The position numbers and the translations under genes are program-made. A DNA stretch of 64,000 nucleotides from Plantago ovata (taxonomy: Eukaryota > Streptophyta > Magnoliopsida > Lamiales > Plantaginaceae). Shown here piece by piece: positions 27,585-38,651 of the stretch. How positions within the stretch are numbered: position 1 is the stretch's first letter; each line of letters begins with the position of its first letter. The stretch lies in NCBI GenBank assembly GCA_028274465.1, contig CM051457.1, forward strand, positions 16,813,097-16,877,096. Direction: 5' to 3'. Below the pieces are notes generated by a model that saw nothing but the letters and a program-made list of their open reading frames with translations, did not search any database and was not told where the DNA came from.

Positions 27585-28988
27585 TCAAGAAGAAGATACC
27601 TTCACGGCTTTGAAAGTTGGGTGAAGCAACCCATGGTCATCCCTCACTTCTAGAGGATTGTCGGTCTCATTCCTTGTTCTCTTCACTTTCCTACTTGAAA
27701 GAGACTTATGAGTGAACCCATACATTTGCAAAATCTGATTGTCCCCAAAGTTGAATGCCCGGTCCATCTGTTTCAAGCATCTCTCTACCGGGTAATCCCC
27801 AAACTTGGCACACGGTTTGCAGCCCACAAAGTGAGTCACAAGCGGCCACCGGTGATCACCAAGCCCAGGGTGGTAACTCTCAATCATCTCTTCGTACCTA
27901 TCCACCAAGATCCCCCAATAACCATGCAAATAATAAGAATTCTCAAGATAAACCTTATTGGCCCACTTCTCCTTCTGCGTTGCCAATATATACACCATAG
28001 CAGACTGATCATCCGCTTCGAAAACCGGCCTGCCCTTCAGCGCCTTAGTCAAAACCTTCCCCGCCTCTTCTCTAACCGTTCCTTTCGGCCCCATAGGCGC
28101 CCAGGTATCCAAAATATCCAACGACCACTGACAATTCCTCAACAAGAAACTCCCAGTATTCAAACCAATCCAATTCTTCTCATCATAAACCATCTCATCC
28201 CAACCATGCATCACAAAGTTATGATCCTTATACCTCTCCCACGGCACCTCAAACGCCATATCCGTAAACATAGCATCACTATCCATCCACCACAGGAACT
28301 CCACCTCCGGGTGGGCCAACAGCAGCTTCCTAATCAAGGGCAACTTGGCCCAAAACCCCGCCATCTCCGCATCCAACAAGGCCATATTATAAAAAATCTC
28401 AATCCCATGTAGCCTACAATAATCAATCTTGTTCTTAATAGACTTCAACAAGTAATGATCCCCAACAGGATTCTCACACGGCTTAGGCGAAGACCCGGTG
28501 ACCAACAAAACCCTGGGCTTCCTAGGGGCAATATAATTAGGGAAGTTCCGATTCTTCCTCAACCAATCCGCCCTTTGCTTATCCCAATCCCTAATCCTGG
28601 GCCCTAAGGTGTAAGGCTGAGAAGGATCCCTGGTAAATTCAGGAACACCATCATCCTCATCTCTCAGAATCTTACTAACATCAAACTCAGCATTATTATT
28701 ATTATCATTGTTATTATTACTACTAGTACTACCACCACTACTACTATCCGATTTCAGGAGCGGCCGAGCTTCCTCGAGAACACGACGAGGCTCGGCACGC
28801 TTGCGGATGTAGGAGAAGGTACCACGGAGATCGTCGAGGTCCTTCTCCGGGGTGCCGAACCTGCCGGCGCCGAGGTTTCCGCGGAGGACGATGACGGTGA
28901 GGAAGAGGCAGAAGAAGGTGATCTTACCGTTGCGGATGAAACGCTGGACCTTCCGAACCTGACGCGGGTTGAGGACCCGATCCAACAT
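27585..28988 (-). CDS. XXT2: Xyloglucan 6-xylosyltransferase (GT34), 467 aa, intronless
   Basis: A Golgi type II membrane enzyme that adds alpha-1,6-xylose from UDP-xylose to the beta-1,4-glucan backbone of xyloglucan. A short cytosolic tail and one transmembrane anchor (residues about 22-37, KITFFCLFLTVIVLRG) are followed by a low-complexity Ser/Asn stem (AAT/AAC codon run near 28,690-28,750). The GT34 domain starts near YTLGP. It carries VLLVTGSSPKPCENPVGDHY, the DxD metal/UDP-sugar motif in WWMDSDAMF (near residue 235), the HGWDEMVY loop, EADDQSAM, YLHGYWG and HFVGCKPC. Full length for the family and without introns. A diverged tandem paralogue lies about 3.4 kb upstream on the same strand. 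The XXT1/XXT2 type is clear; choosing between the two names is not. Confidence 0.95.
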   Translation of the reverse strand: MLDRVLNPRQVRKVQRFIRNGKITFFCLFLTVIVLRGNLGAGRFGTPEKDLDDLRGTFSYIRKRAEPRRVLEEARPLLKSDSSSGGSTSSNNNNDNNNNAEFDVSKILRDEDDGVPEFTRDPSQPYTLGPRIRDWDKQRADWLRKNRNFPNYIAPRKPRVLLVTGSSPKPCENPVGDHYLLKSIKNKIDYCRLHGIEIFYNMALLDAEMAGFWAKLPLIRKLLLAHPEVEFLWWMDSDAMFTDMAFEVPWERYKDHNFVMHGWDEMVYDEKNWIGLNTGSFLLRNCQWSLDILDTWAPMGPKGTVREEAGKVLTKALKGRPVFEADDQSAMVYILATQKEKWANKVYLENSYYLHGYWGILVDRYEEMIESYHPGLGDHRWPLVTHFVGCKPCAKFGDYPVERCLKQMDRAFNFGDNQILQMYGFTHKSLSSRKVKRTRNETDNPLEVRDDHGLLHPTFKAVKVSSS

Positions 28989-29621
28989 GTTCGGTTATCG
29001 GATCCTGGAATAAGCTGCGGCAGGGATTGTATTTTTTTTTTAGCTTTTACTGTTCTGTTTGGATTGTGTCCTTGTTTTGGGAATGGAAATGGGGAAATTG
29101 GGATTATGAGTGTTGAGGAATGAAGGAAATGGGATCGATTGGAAGGGTTTTAGAGGAGAAATGGTGGGTGTCGGTGGGGAAAAAGGGATGTGAGAAATCA
29201 GAAATGAAATGGAAGAAAATTGGAAAGGGAGAAGAAGGAAGATCGAAGAATTGATGTGGGTCTAATTGGTTTCGGACAAGGAGAAAAGGTCTGTTCGGTT
29301 TGTTTTTACAGTTCGTTAATTTGATTCGTGATTTAGGATTTCTTTTTGTAATAAAAAATTCATTTCACGTCTGACTGTGTCCAGCTGTCTATTGGTGAAG
29401 TCAGTGTGCGTCTGGTTTTGGCAAGTTGTTCAGTAGTCCATCGAGAAGGACAAAAATTAGTCCAGTTCGGACTTCGGTGCTTAATTAATGGAAAAATTGC
29501 ATTTTTAGTCCGATACTACTATTTTTTTGTCTAATGAGTACTAGCTAGTTTCACTTGTAATTGAAGTCCTTTGTTCTTGTCGAAGATGAAGTGGTGATTT
29601 TCTTCGAATCGACTATTGTTA

Positions 29622-29846
29622 CTTTATCCATTTCATTAATAATTTTTTAAGGGAATTATTCATCGCGACCTTTGACCACGTATATCTCATTATATAAAAA
29701 TATAAGAAAATTATATTATAAGATTAAATGAAGTATATTTTCATAATCAACTTTTAATTTATATTGATACAGTTTAATTTAAAAGCTATACGTTGTCAAA
29801 GGTCGCGATGAATAGTCCCCTTATAAAGTTATTAATGAAACGGAGG
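29622..29846. mobile_element. Stowaway-like MITE, 225 bp, long inverted repeats, TA duplication
   Basis: TA-flanked ends carry inverted repeats of about 60 bp. The left arm includes TTTCATTAATAA and TTCATCGCGACCTTTGAC; the right arm holds their reverse complements (GTCAAAGGTCGCGATGAA, TTATTAATGAAACGGAGG). It lies between the two XXT genes, immediately before the LINE remnant. Confidence 0.85.
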
Positions 29847-29907
29847 TAGTAGTTTCTAATCAATCCTCTTCCGTAATTACTAATTAGTTGATAGAATGTG
29901 ATGATTT

Positions 29908-31047
29908 AAAGCATATGAGCCATGTAACAATATTTGCAACCTATTTTACCAGCTTTACCTTGGTTAAAACTTTGGAATCTCAACATTTTTCCTAGAGTTA
30001 AATTCTTTATATGGACAGCTTTATATAATAGATTACCAACAGCTGAAAGATTGTTTAAACAACAAATAATTGACAACCCTATTCGCAGACTTTGCAGGAA
30101 AGAGGAAGAAAATTTGACACATATATTCTTCTTTTGTTCTTGTTTTGATGAGTTAAGAAAAGAATTTATACCTCCACACTTAAATCCCTCCATTCATTCC
30201 TTAGTCTTCCAGGAAAATACTAATCACATGTCACATATTATTATTTTAAATTTCATGTGGATAGTTTGAAATGCTAGGAATAGTTTTATCTTTGCTAATA
30301 AAATGATTTCTTGCTTCCATTTAAGAAAATAATTGCAGAACTTAACTAGGGATACGGTTTTGGCTAAAATGACAACAACACCGGAGGTAAGTGTAAAGGT
30401 GCCGTGTAAATGGATAAAACCACCCCCAGGTAAAGTATGCTTAAATACGGATGGATCTTTTCTGACTGAATATGAAGGAGCAGGTATTGGTTGTGTGATA
30501 AGGGATGACAAAGGTGAACTTGTGGTGGCACTTCATGCATTTGTAGAAAGAACAACCAATAACACGGCAGAATTGATGGCAATTAAAGCGGGACTACTCT
30601 TATGCCAAAATTTAAATCTTCATGACATAATTATTCAAACTGACTCCACTTATGCGTTAAATTGTCTTAACAGGGTGAATCAAGTAGCATGGCAGCACAA
30701 GGAGTTGGTCCGAGAAATTGAAGAAGTCAGAAGAAACAAGAACGTGGTCATCAATTTTGTTTATCGGGAAGGAAATGGTGTAGCTGATCATCTAGCAAAA
30801 AAGGAAGCGAAATGGGAAAGCTCAGACGGGCGAATTTTCAAGACAGATTAGCCGGTCGTCACAACTGCATCTCGGAGTTCATCAACTCATTAGATCCTAC
30901 TATATATTATAAAAACAATTGTCCTACGTGGCTTTCGAATCTTTTAATTTCATATATGAATAATGTGTTGTACCGATCTGTCCGATAGAACAGATCTAAC
31001 TTGCTTTTTCCGTAATCAATAAATGACCGTTTCCTTAAAAAAAAAAA
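29908..31047 (+). pseudogene. 5'-truncated L1-type LINE: zf-RVT and RNase H remnant with poly(A)
   Basis: One frame encodes the C-terminal part of a plant L1-like reverse transcriptase ORF2. First comes a zf-RVT segment (PRVKFFIWTALYNRLPTAERL, with a C…H…C pattern, LCRKEEENLTHIFFFCSCF), then an RNase H domain of the RVT_3 type (CLNTDGS, GAGIGCVIRD, NTAELMAIKAGL, IIQTDST, REGNGVADHLAKKEA). In-frame stops at 30267-30269 (where the family has a Trp, W.ARN) and 30330-30332 break the frame; there is no frameshift. The element ends in 11 A at 31037-31047, after a possible AATAAA-like signal at about 31,017. The 5' reverse-transcriptase part is missing, as expected of incomplete LINE insertion. No target duplication was found. 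Confidence 0.85.
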
Positions 31048-32419
31048 TTGCAATCTAAAGAGGAGAATAATATATTTTCACCTAACTCCTTGTAATATGA
31101 AGGGTTTTATGGATTTAAAGCTTATTGTGAAATTGTATTTGACGCTGACTTTCCACATCAATGGGTTATGAGTACCCAAAAGTTGTAGGATGCGTCCTCC
31201 CGATATTTGGCGTTTGCCAATACTTTTTTTTTTTTTTTTGCATGAGGTGGTGGACTAATTAAGTACTCGAGTGTTTAATTAATCAATCGATAAATTTTGT
31301 GTAATCGTGTCATGTAATCGTGTCAAACCTTTGACTTAACAATATAGATTTTGACACGTCACATATCTTAAGTATCCTTTAAATATGATTCAATATGATT
31401 CTAGCATGTTTTTAAGTCACCACCACTCACCTATACATATGCGAGATTGGTTAGATTTAGATAGTTAAGAGGTGGAATATATAAGTCATAAACGACTCCA
31501 TCAAACCCCCTAATATTAAATCAGAGTTTAAGCCCCCAAATCCAATCCTTCCTACTGCCAAATTGGCTAAACCTGATCTTAAAACAAGTATCCAAAACCT
31601 TGTACCCTAAATCAAGTTCATAACTCCTTAGAGAGCGGAATCAAGAGATCAATGAAAGTGGTAACCCCAAAGTTATCAATAAATATTTATGTTTGATAGA
31701 TTATTTGCCTCTTTAATGTTTAGTTGCATGTTATGAAAATTTGTGGTTAATTAGACCTCACAAGATTCAAAGTGAAAGATACGTTTACAAATACGTAATG
31801 GAGTAAGATTTGTTGACACCAACTCAAGCACGTAGTTTACAACTAACAATTAGTCACCGTAGTAAATTAATTGAGGTTTGAATCTTGAACCGCAATATGG
31901 ATGATGGCCATATGGATGATTAGATTATGGGAAACTTATATATTATTGCTACAAACGCATGTTTATTACATTGCAAGAGAAAAATATATAGAACCATAAA
32001 AGATATTACTTCCCAGTAATTTCTTTACGTTTGTTTTGTTGATTTTTTTTAGCCCCGTTTAACCTGTAATAAATTTTAAATCTTAACAGAAAAGTAATTA
32101 ATAAAACTATATTATGAAAGTAGAGACACTATATTTTCATAAATTAATTTTTCGTTATAATTTAAAAGTAAACGGAGGTCAAACGTGTCATAAAAAATTA
32201 AGTAAGAAAAACAAACGTAAAGAATTGAATTGACTGAGACTCACAAGTATACTAGTAATTTAATACCGTCTGAGGAAGAAGTTACAAAATATACCAATCA
32301 CTATAATGCAAAACTGAAAAGCAAAATATTGCATCATTATATATATAGCTATAGTGTTCCTTGACTCCCTTCCGACTTCATGATTCTTCTAATTAATCGT
32401 TGTTACATGTAGTGTACGT
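31048..32419. other. Intergenic DNA between LINE tail and second XXT gene
   Basis: AT-rich, with a MITE at 32,021-32,224. The rest holds nothing recognisable except the probable 3'UTR of the XXT gene just below 32,420. 'tgtgtaatcgtgtcatgtaatcgtgtcaaacc' near 31,298 is a small duplicated word. Confidence 0.5.
32021..32224. mobile_element. Small MITE with ACGTTTGTTTT-type inverted ends
   Basis: The left end reads TTCTTTACGTTTGTTTT. The right end, 'acaaacgtaaagaa', is its reverse complement. The interior includes the AT-rich 'ctatattatgaaagtagagacactatattttcat' arrangement also seen in the element at 13,405-13,626. Confidence 0.75.
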
Positions 32420-33898
32420 TTAAGAAGATGCCACATTGACAGCTTTATATGCAGGATGAAGCAATCCAAGCTCATCCGTCGTTAAATCAATTGGATTCTC
32501 AGTCTCATTTCTGATATTCATCACTTTCATACTCGAAAGCGATTTGTGCGTAAATCCGTACATTTGCAAGATCTGATTATCCGCGAATGTGAACGCTCTA
32601 TCCATCTGTCCGAAACACCTCTCAGCTGAGTAATCTCCATACTTCTGACACGGTTTGCAACCCACAAAGTGAGTCACAAGTGGCCATCGGTGATCTCCCA
32701 AGCCTGGATGGTGATTCTCGATCATCTCCTCATATCTATCCACAATAATTCCCCAATAACCGTGCAAATAATATGAATTCTCAAGATAAACCTTATCCGC
32801 CCACTTCTCCTTTTGGGTTGCGAGTATGTATATGATGGCAGACTGATCATCCGCCTCGAATGCAGGTCTACCCTTCAATTCCTTTGTCAGAAGCCTCCCT
32901 GCTTCGTCTCTGATCTTTCCTTTCGGCCCCATTGGGACCCACGCCTCGAGCAGATCCAATGTCCATTGACAGTTCCGTATCAAAAAGACACCGGCATTCA
33001 AGCCGATCCAATTCTTATCAGTGTAAACCATCTCATCCCAACCGTGCATTATGAAATTATGATCCTTATACCTGTTACAATATCAATATAAATTGATTAA
33101 TTTCACACCCAAAGGGTGATATTAAACCTTTTAATCCTATTAAAGCCTTAAATTCGGATGTCCCACTAGTTAGCACGAATATTAAATAAATAAATGAATT
33201 AATTTCACTCCTCAAGGAAAAGTTTTTTAGTACCTTTCCCAAGGAAGCTCGAACGCCATGTCAGTGAACATCGCGTCACTATCCATCCACCACAAGAACT
33301 CCACCTCCGGATGCGACAACAAAAGCTTCCTAAGCAATGGCTGCTTCGCCCAATACCCTGCCATCTCCGCATCCAGAAGCGCGGTGTTGTAAAACAGCTC
33401 CATTCCATGAAGTCTACAGTAGTCCATCTTATTCTTAATTGACCTCAACAAGTAGTGATCCCCAACAGGATTCTCACACGGCTTAGGCGAAGAACCAGTA
33501 ACTAACAACACCCGAGGCTTGTTCTCACCGATGTAATTCGGGTAATCTGGATTGTTCTTCAGCCATTGAGCCCTCTGCTGATCCCAATCCGTGATCTTGG
33601 GTCCCAATGTGTAAGGCTGAGATGCATCGCGCTTAAATTCAGGAACTCCATCGTCTTCGTCTTTGAACATCTTTTTGATGTCAAATGGAGCTTCTCCATT
33701 CGACTTCTCAGCCACTTCCAGCATGCGACGTGGAGTACTACGGGTAGAGTACTCTTCAAGTAGTACTCCATTGGTCTGCTGAGTATCAGGTTCTCGAAAA
33801 CTGGGATTACCGCAGAAGACGATTAGAGTAAGGAGGAGACAAAGGAAGGTGATCTTGGCATTGCGGAACAACTTGCTGGCCTGAGGAAGAGCCAACAT
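32420..33898 (-). CDS. XXT1: Xyloglucan 6-xylosyltransferase (GT34), 438 aa, one intron
   Basis: Tandem paralogue of the gene at 27585-28988, with the same Golgi role in xylosylating xyloglucan. Exon 1 is 33234-33898 and exon 2 is 32420-33071, joined at phase 2 (…WERYKDHNFIMHGWDE…) across a 162-bp intron with GTACTA donor and AACAG acceptor; 1,317 nt in all. The order is a short tail, a transmembrane anchor (ITFLCLLLTLIVFCGN), a short stem without the Asn-rich insert of its neighbour, YTLGPKI, VLLVTGSSPKPCENPVGDHY, the DxD in WWMDSDAMF (near residue 203), EADDQSAI, YLHGYWG and HFVGCKPC. No key residue is lost, so it is probably active. The difference in intron content suggests either intron gain here or intron loss in the neighbour. 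Confidence 0.93.
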
Positions 33899-36767
33899 GG
33901 CAATTTTGGGATCTGAAGAGCTCTCCGTTTGAGGAAGAGAGTATTAATGGTAGTGTTGGCCTGTGTATGATATTTTTTTGATATATATAAGATGATCATG
34001 TTGGATGCATGTAATAAGGATCGAGTTAGAGGGAGATATTGAAGAAGACTGAAGACAACATGGGTTGCACGTTTTGGAGACGACTAATCTTTAAATATTT
34101 TTTTTGCCCGTTAAATATCAGAAGAACTTGTTTCTTACTTCTCCCGAGAATCCTTAATCTCAATGGACTTTTTGGATTTTTGCCCCAATACAATCAAAGC
34201 TGAAAGCAAAGATCATGTCATCGAAGAGACAAAGGCAGCTAACATGTTCTGTTATACTACTATTATCCCAAAGCTTAGTAACTTCAAAACATAGCAGCTC
34301 TACTATTTTCACAATTTAATAATCGATAATAGGTTGTGGTATATTTGGACCATTTTTGTGGTATACATCACACTTTGTTCTCCATCCCTCTTCACAAGTT
34401 ACAGACTTACAGTTTTACCTTTTTTTTCAATAACTCTCTCAACTCAAACTCACATAAATACTAATCACAACAAGGATCATAGTTTCAATTTCAACTTATA
34501 TAATTTTAGTTCATACATATACAAGGCATGTCTTCATAGTATATTTATAATTTTATTGCGTTCAATTGCTACTAAAAAGGGGAAGAAAGATAAAAATTGC
34601 TAGAATAACACCATGGATGTGATGTGCATGAAGTGAGGATCTCCTTCCGTGAAGAAGGTTTTTATCCTAATTGATCTCTTAAATATGAGGATGCAGAGTC
34701 AAACTTATCCACGGATAGGCAAACTAAATTTAAACCTAAATTCTAGAAATTTCCCGGCAAAATTCTAGCATCTGCGAACTAGCCACGTCTAGGGAGGGGA
34801 GAAATCCTAACATAGTGTCACTACTTGTTTTGTTGTTTTTTACCAAACAACTAGATACTACACTAGAACACATTACTATTACCATTTGCTCTTTTTTTTT
34901 TTTTTTTTTTCCCTCCTATTAGACATTAACAAATATGGTCGAAACCACGAATTGCTATCCAATACACCAAATTATCAATCTTTCATTTTCACACATTTTC
35001 ATTGATCAAAGTATCATTTAATGGTAATGTTATCACACGGTATCCGATACCAATAGTATAAAAAATAATGTTTATAAAGTAGACCATTGGCTGTTTAAAA
35101 ATGTCAATTGAACTGCTATTTAACAAATACTACAACAACAAAACAAAAAAACTAAAAGAAAAAAAATGGGGGGAGGGGGTGTGTGTGTGTTCAGAAGGAT
35201 TAATTTTGCTGGAATTATTTCGTGAGATACGCGTTTGTTTCAAATTAGAAGTTCAACATCTTGGAGAAGATTGCGGTCTAATACAATTTGTTCTTTCATT
35301 ATTCTTGGAGAAGATTACGGATCTTCAAGTGATTCTATTTAAACATTGCTAACATGGGCGTAGTAATTGCACTATACGGCCATACTCCACAAACAAGTAC
35401 TACAAGTACATGAACGGAATTCATGGTAGAATCTTATAATACCTAATTTATACAAGCAAGTTGTGAGTTGTAACCTAGATTAGATCTAATGAGCTCAATT
35501 AAGGATACAAATTTCTAACTTTGACTTAGCGTCACATAATATATAGTAGGACCGGTGAGTTTATTTGTGTATGTCTCTACTAGGATCATTCTTGCTCAAC
35601 CCTCTCTCTAGGCTCCAGCCACTTCACTTGATCACACCAAATCACTTTTTATAACCAATTTTTTCATTTTTTTTTATTTTCTTTTAAATTTCTTTAAACA
35701 AGTAAATTGAAAGGCAAAAAGAATATAATAAAACAAAAGGAAAAAAAAAAAAAAAAGACAAATATATCAATCCAATAGAGGTGCAAGGTTGGCGGAATCG
35801 TAAGGTGGTTTAGGAGTATATAAGGATGGTTCGTCGAGGACACCTAGGTTTGTTGTGAATCCTATTGAGTCTTGAAGATTCTGAAAGTTATTTTGATATC
35901 TCTTAGTTATTTACTTTTTATATATTATTTAGTTGATCAACTACAACACTATCACTAGTTGTTATCTTTTTCTTTATTTCTCATGTAAGAGTTATATATA
36001 GTTGAGTCAGTTTGTTAAACTAATCTACCTCGCATATGACGTTTCGATCAACTCATGCCGATCGTGTTATATCCGGCCAATTCATTTATCTGTAACGACG
36101 CAAACGTAAACGGCATGATGATATGATCAATTTAGCACAATCTAGATCACTTCCCCACAAAACTGTCAATGATTCATGATAATTTGTTAAAAGTCCTAAT
36201 TCGTATATCAGTGTGTAACTAGATCTCATCATACTGCTTAAAGTTGATTTTTAATTAACTAGTGTGTAACGAGATCTCATCATACTGCTTAAAGTTGATT
36301 TTTAATTAACATACCGAAAACCTTATACTTTAAAATCATATTTTCTTTAACTTTAACTTTAAACAAAATCTTTTCAAAAATAATTTTGATAATCACTTGC
36401 AAAACCACTAATTATCTCTATGACTATATGGCCATAAATTAGCAAAATGGACTAACTGCTAAAACAACTTTCTTGGATCTTGTTGAAATGCCTAGTTGAG
36501 CTCAGGCCTTCTTGAAAGATCTAAATTGGACTAATTGAGCAACACTGTATGTTCTAAACTCATGACCCATCTAGCACCTGGGTTAGTCATCTTAGCCCAT
36601 TCAGCCGACAGCCCAACCCAGTATGTAAATGCTGCTTCTTCTTCTTCTTCCTTCCACTATTAACTAGCTGAGGCTGAGCTCTTTCTTGTTTCAAAATTTC
36701 AAAATCACTCTCCAAAAAGTTCCAGTCCGATCTTCTTCACTCCAGCGCAGATACCACTCTCAAAAAT
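33899..36767. other. Intergenic region upstream of XXT and HSBP (divergent promoters)
   Basis: The XXT gene (minus) and HSBP gene (plus) diverge from here. It contains homopolymer T runs (34,893-34,910), a 51-bp tandem repeat (36,210-36,310), and a CTTCTTCTTC tract (36,631-36,648) in the likely HSBP 5'UTR. Short open frames at 34,334 and 35,101 have no recognisable domain. Confidence 0.5.
36210..36310. repeat. Near-perfect 51-bp tandem duplication
   Basis: Two units, 36,210-36,260 and 36,261-36,310, share 'agtgtgtaac', 'agatctcatcatactgctt' and 'aaagttgatttttaattaac', with one mismatch (t/g). The near identity indicates a recent event. Confidence 0.95.
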
Positions 36768-38651
36768 ATGGTAAATTCTCTTTTCCGATTACTCAATCGA
36801 AGTTTCTTTTCACGTTTCTGTAAACCTAATCTGCACAAAATCTAACGCATTTCCTTCAATTTCATCAATTATGGACATGTATCTCGCATCGTAGCTTAGT
36901 TCTGTGGTTTCGCATGTCATTCGATTGAATTTCGATGCCTGATTTGTAAGATTGTATAACGTATTGATTACACGCGGTATTTTTATGATATTGGATTGCT
37001 TTTTGATAAATTTTTTTTATGTGGACCATGATTTTTTGTGAGGAAATGAAAGGGAAATAGGGCTAAATTCTGTCATTTTGGGCTATGGAACTCCTGAGTA
37101 TTGACTTATTCCTGCAGATCTGTTTGATAACAGAGTGAATTCGTGGTACTGTATGTGTCTGGGTGTCTAGGTTTTCTGAAATGTATAAAATTGTTGTTGT
37201 AGCTTGTTACTTGGGTAACGAAATACACGTTGTTTTTCTATTCTTCTTTCCAAGAACAATCGAAAATATATTTTCTGTTTGCTTGTGTTTAATGGATACT
37301 ATAACTGTGGTTCACATTGTGAAAGGAATTTTGTTTGCCTTCCTTTAGGTATAGTTTTGTGTAGTCTTTTATTTGATTTACAATAATTGAATGTCCCTTT
37401 GAAGATTAGTAATTCTAAGAGTCTAATTTGTTTTTCTGTTCAATTGATTATCTTGCTCTTAGTTTTGTATGGTATTTCTGTTATTTATTTTCAATATCAG
37501 TGCTCTAACCGTAGCACTAAGATTGTGTTTCTTACATACCTGTATTGGAACCTTGTAGGATGGGCATGATGGAGATAATGCTAAGCAGAGCCCTGCTGAC
37601 ATGACTGCATTTGTAAGTCCTATCTCTCTTATTTCCGATGTTAATGAATATTGAGTGCTATTATATTATGTCACTAGCATAAACAATTCTGGTAATAATT
37701 CTTTCATATGGTTCAAACCTGTTTCAGTGGTTCCTTTCATGCAATCAGTTGAGTTCAATTTGAACCTTCCATTTTCCTTTTGCATTTATAACTATGTTAC
37801 CTGACTCTTAATTCCCCTTGCGTACCTGTGTCGGACATGGCAGTAGGGTACTTCATTTTACATAAATAGCCAAGTTTGACACCTGAGTTGGGTAGTCGTT
37901 GCCGACTATGGATGACATAGATTTCTTATCTTTCTTTTGTTTGTCACCATTTAAGTAAGTGTCTGTTGAAGTTTGATGGGAATTCACTATGTTTCCATTC
38001 GTTGTCACATTATTAATGGCCAATTCTAAAAGTGCTAACTTTTTCTTTCGTTTTTCACTGTCTAGGTTCAGAACCTTCTACAGCAAATGGTGAGCAACTA
38101 ATACTCTTAGACCCGTTCATAAAAAATGTGACGTGCACTATGGCTAATATTCCTTTCTATTTGTAGCAAACCAGGTTCCAGACGATGTCGGAGTCCATCA
38201 TTAGTAAAAATATCCTTCAAGTGCTATATCTTAATTGCATGTTTATTATTACCAGAATCCCTTTCTTTATTTTTCTCGGTATACACCATGTGACTTGGGT
38301 TAAGTCTAATAGACTTGGGGTGGAATTGTGGCATTTTACATGCTCTTCATATGAAAATATTCTTTGTTACATGTTGAATCCGTTATGCGAACTATGTGCG
38401 TGAGATGTTTATGTCAGCTCCACCAAATGGCACATTCTTGTCTTGTAGAGTACTTAATTGTTTATCGTATTTAATTCATTATTACAAATGTTTCATTCCT
38501 TAACTGAGTCATACTTGATGAGATGGGAAACCGCATCGATGAGTTGGAGCAGAGCATCAACGACCTTAGAACTGAGATGGGCCAAGAAGGTTCACCGTCT
38601 CCTTCAGCTCCTTTAAAGGCAAGAGAGGAATCCACCAAGTCTGATGAATGA
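36768..38651 (+). CDS. HSBP: Heat shock factor-binding protein (HSBP), 86 aa
   Basis: A small coiled-coil protein that binds trimeric heat-shock factors and damps the heat-shock response; cytosolic and nuclear in plants. Exons: 36768-36770 (the ATG alone), 37559-37612, 38066-38089, 38167-38209, 38515-38651; 261 nt, in frame. The product has a polar N-terminus (DGHDGDNAKQSPADMTAF) followed by the heptad-repeat coiled coil VQNLLQQMQTRFQTM, SIISKIDEMGNRIDELEQ, SINDLRTEMG, then a Pro/Ser-rich acidic tail. Length matches the family (about 80-95 aa). The last intron is a U12-type AT-AC intron (separate entry). The single-codon first exon makes the gene invisible to simple ORF calling. Confidence 0.95.
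38210..38514 (+). other. AT-AC (U12-type) spliceosomal intron in HSBP
   Basis: The donor is ATATCCTT starting at 38210, the U12 AT-AC consensus. The branch site TTCCTTAAC (38496-38504) matches the U12 branch consensus. The acceptor is AC at 38513-38514, about 11 nt after the branch A. Splicing here gives SK-I-DEMG, exactly the conserved HSBP coiled coil. The alternative GT-AG pair (GTAAAAAT … TGAG) keeps frame but would put hydrophobic residues where family members have Ser-Lys. Confidence 0.93.

Noticed and set aside
27708..28412. 234-aa open frame on the plus strand
   Set aside because: It lies wholly antisense to the XXT catalytic domain and has no domain of its own; an artefact of the coding strand's composition.
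38204..38508. GT-AG splicing alternative for the last HSBP intron
   Set aside because: It keeps frame but replaces the conserved SKI of the coiled coil with Ile-Ile-Leu. The AT-AC pair with perfect U12 donor and branch site fits far better.
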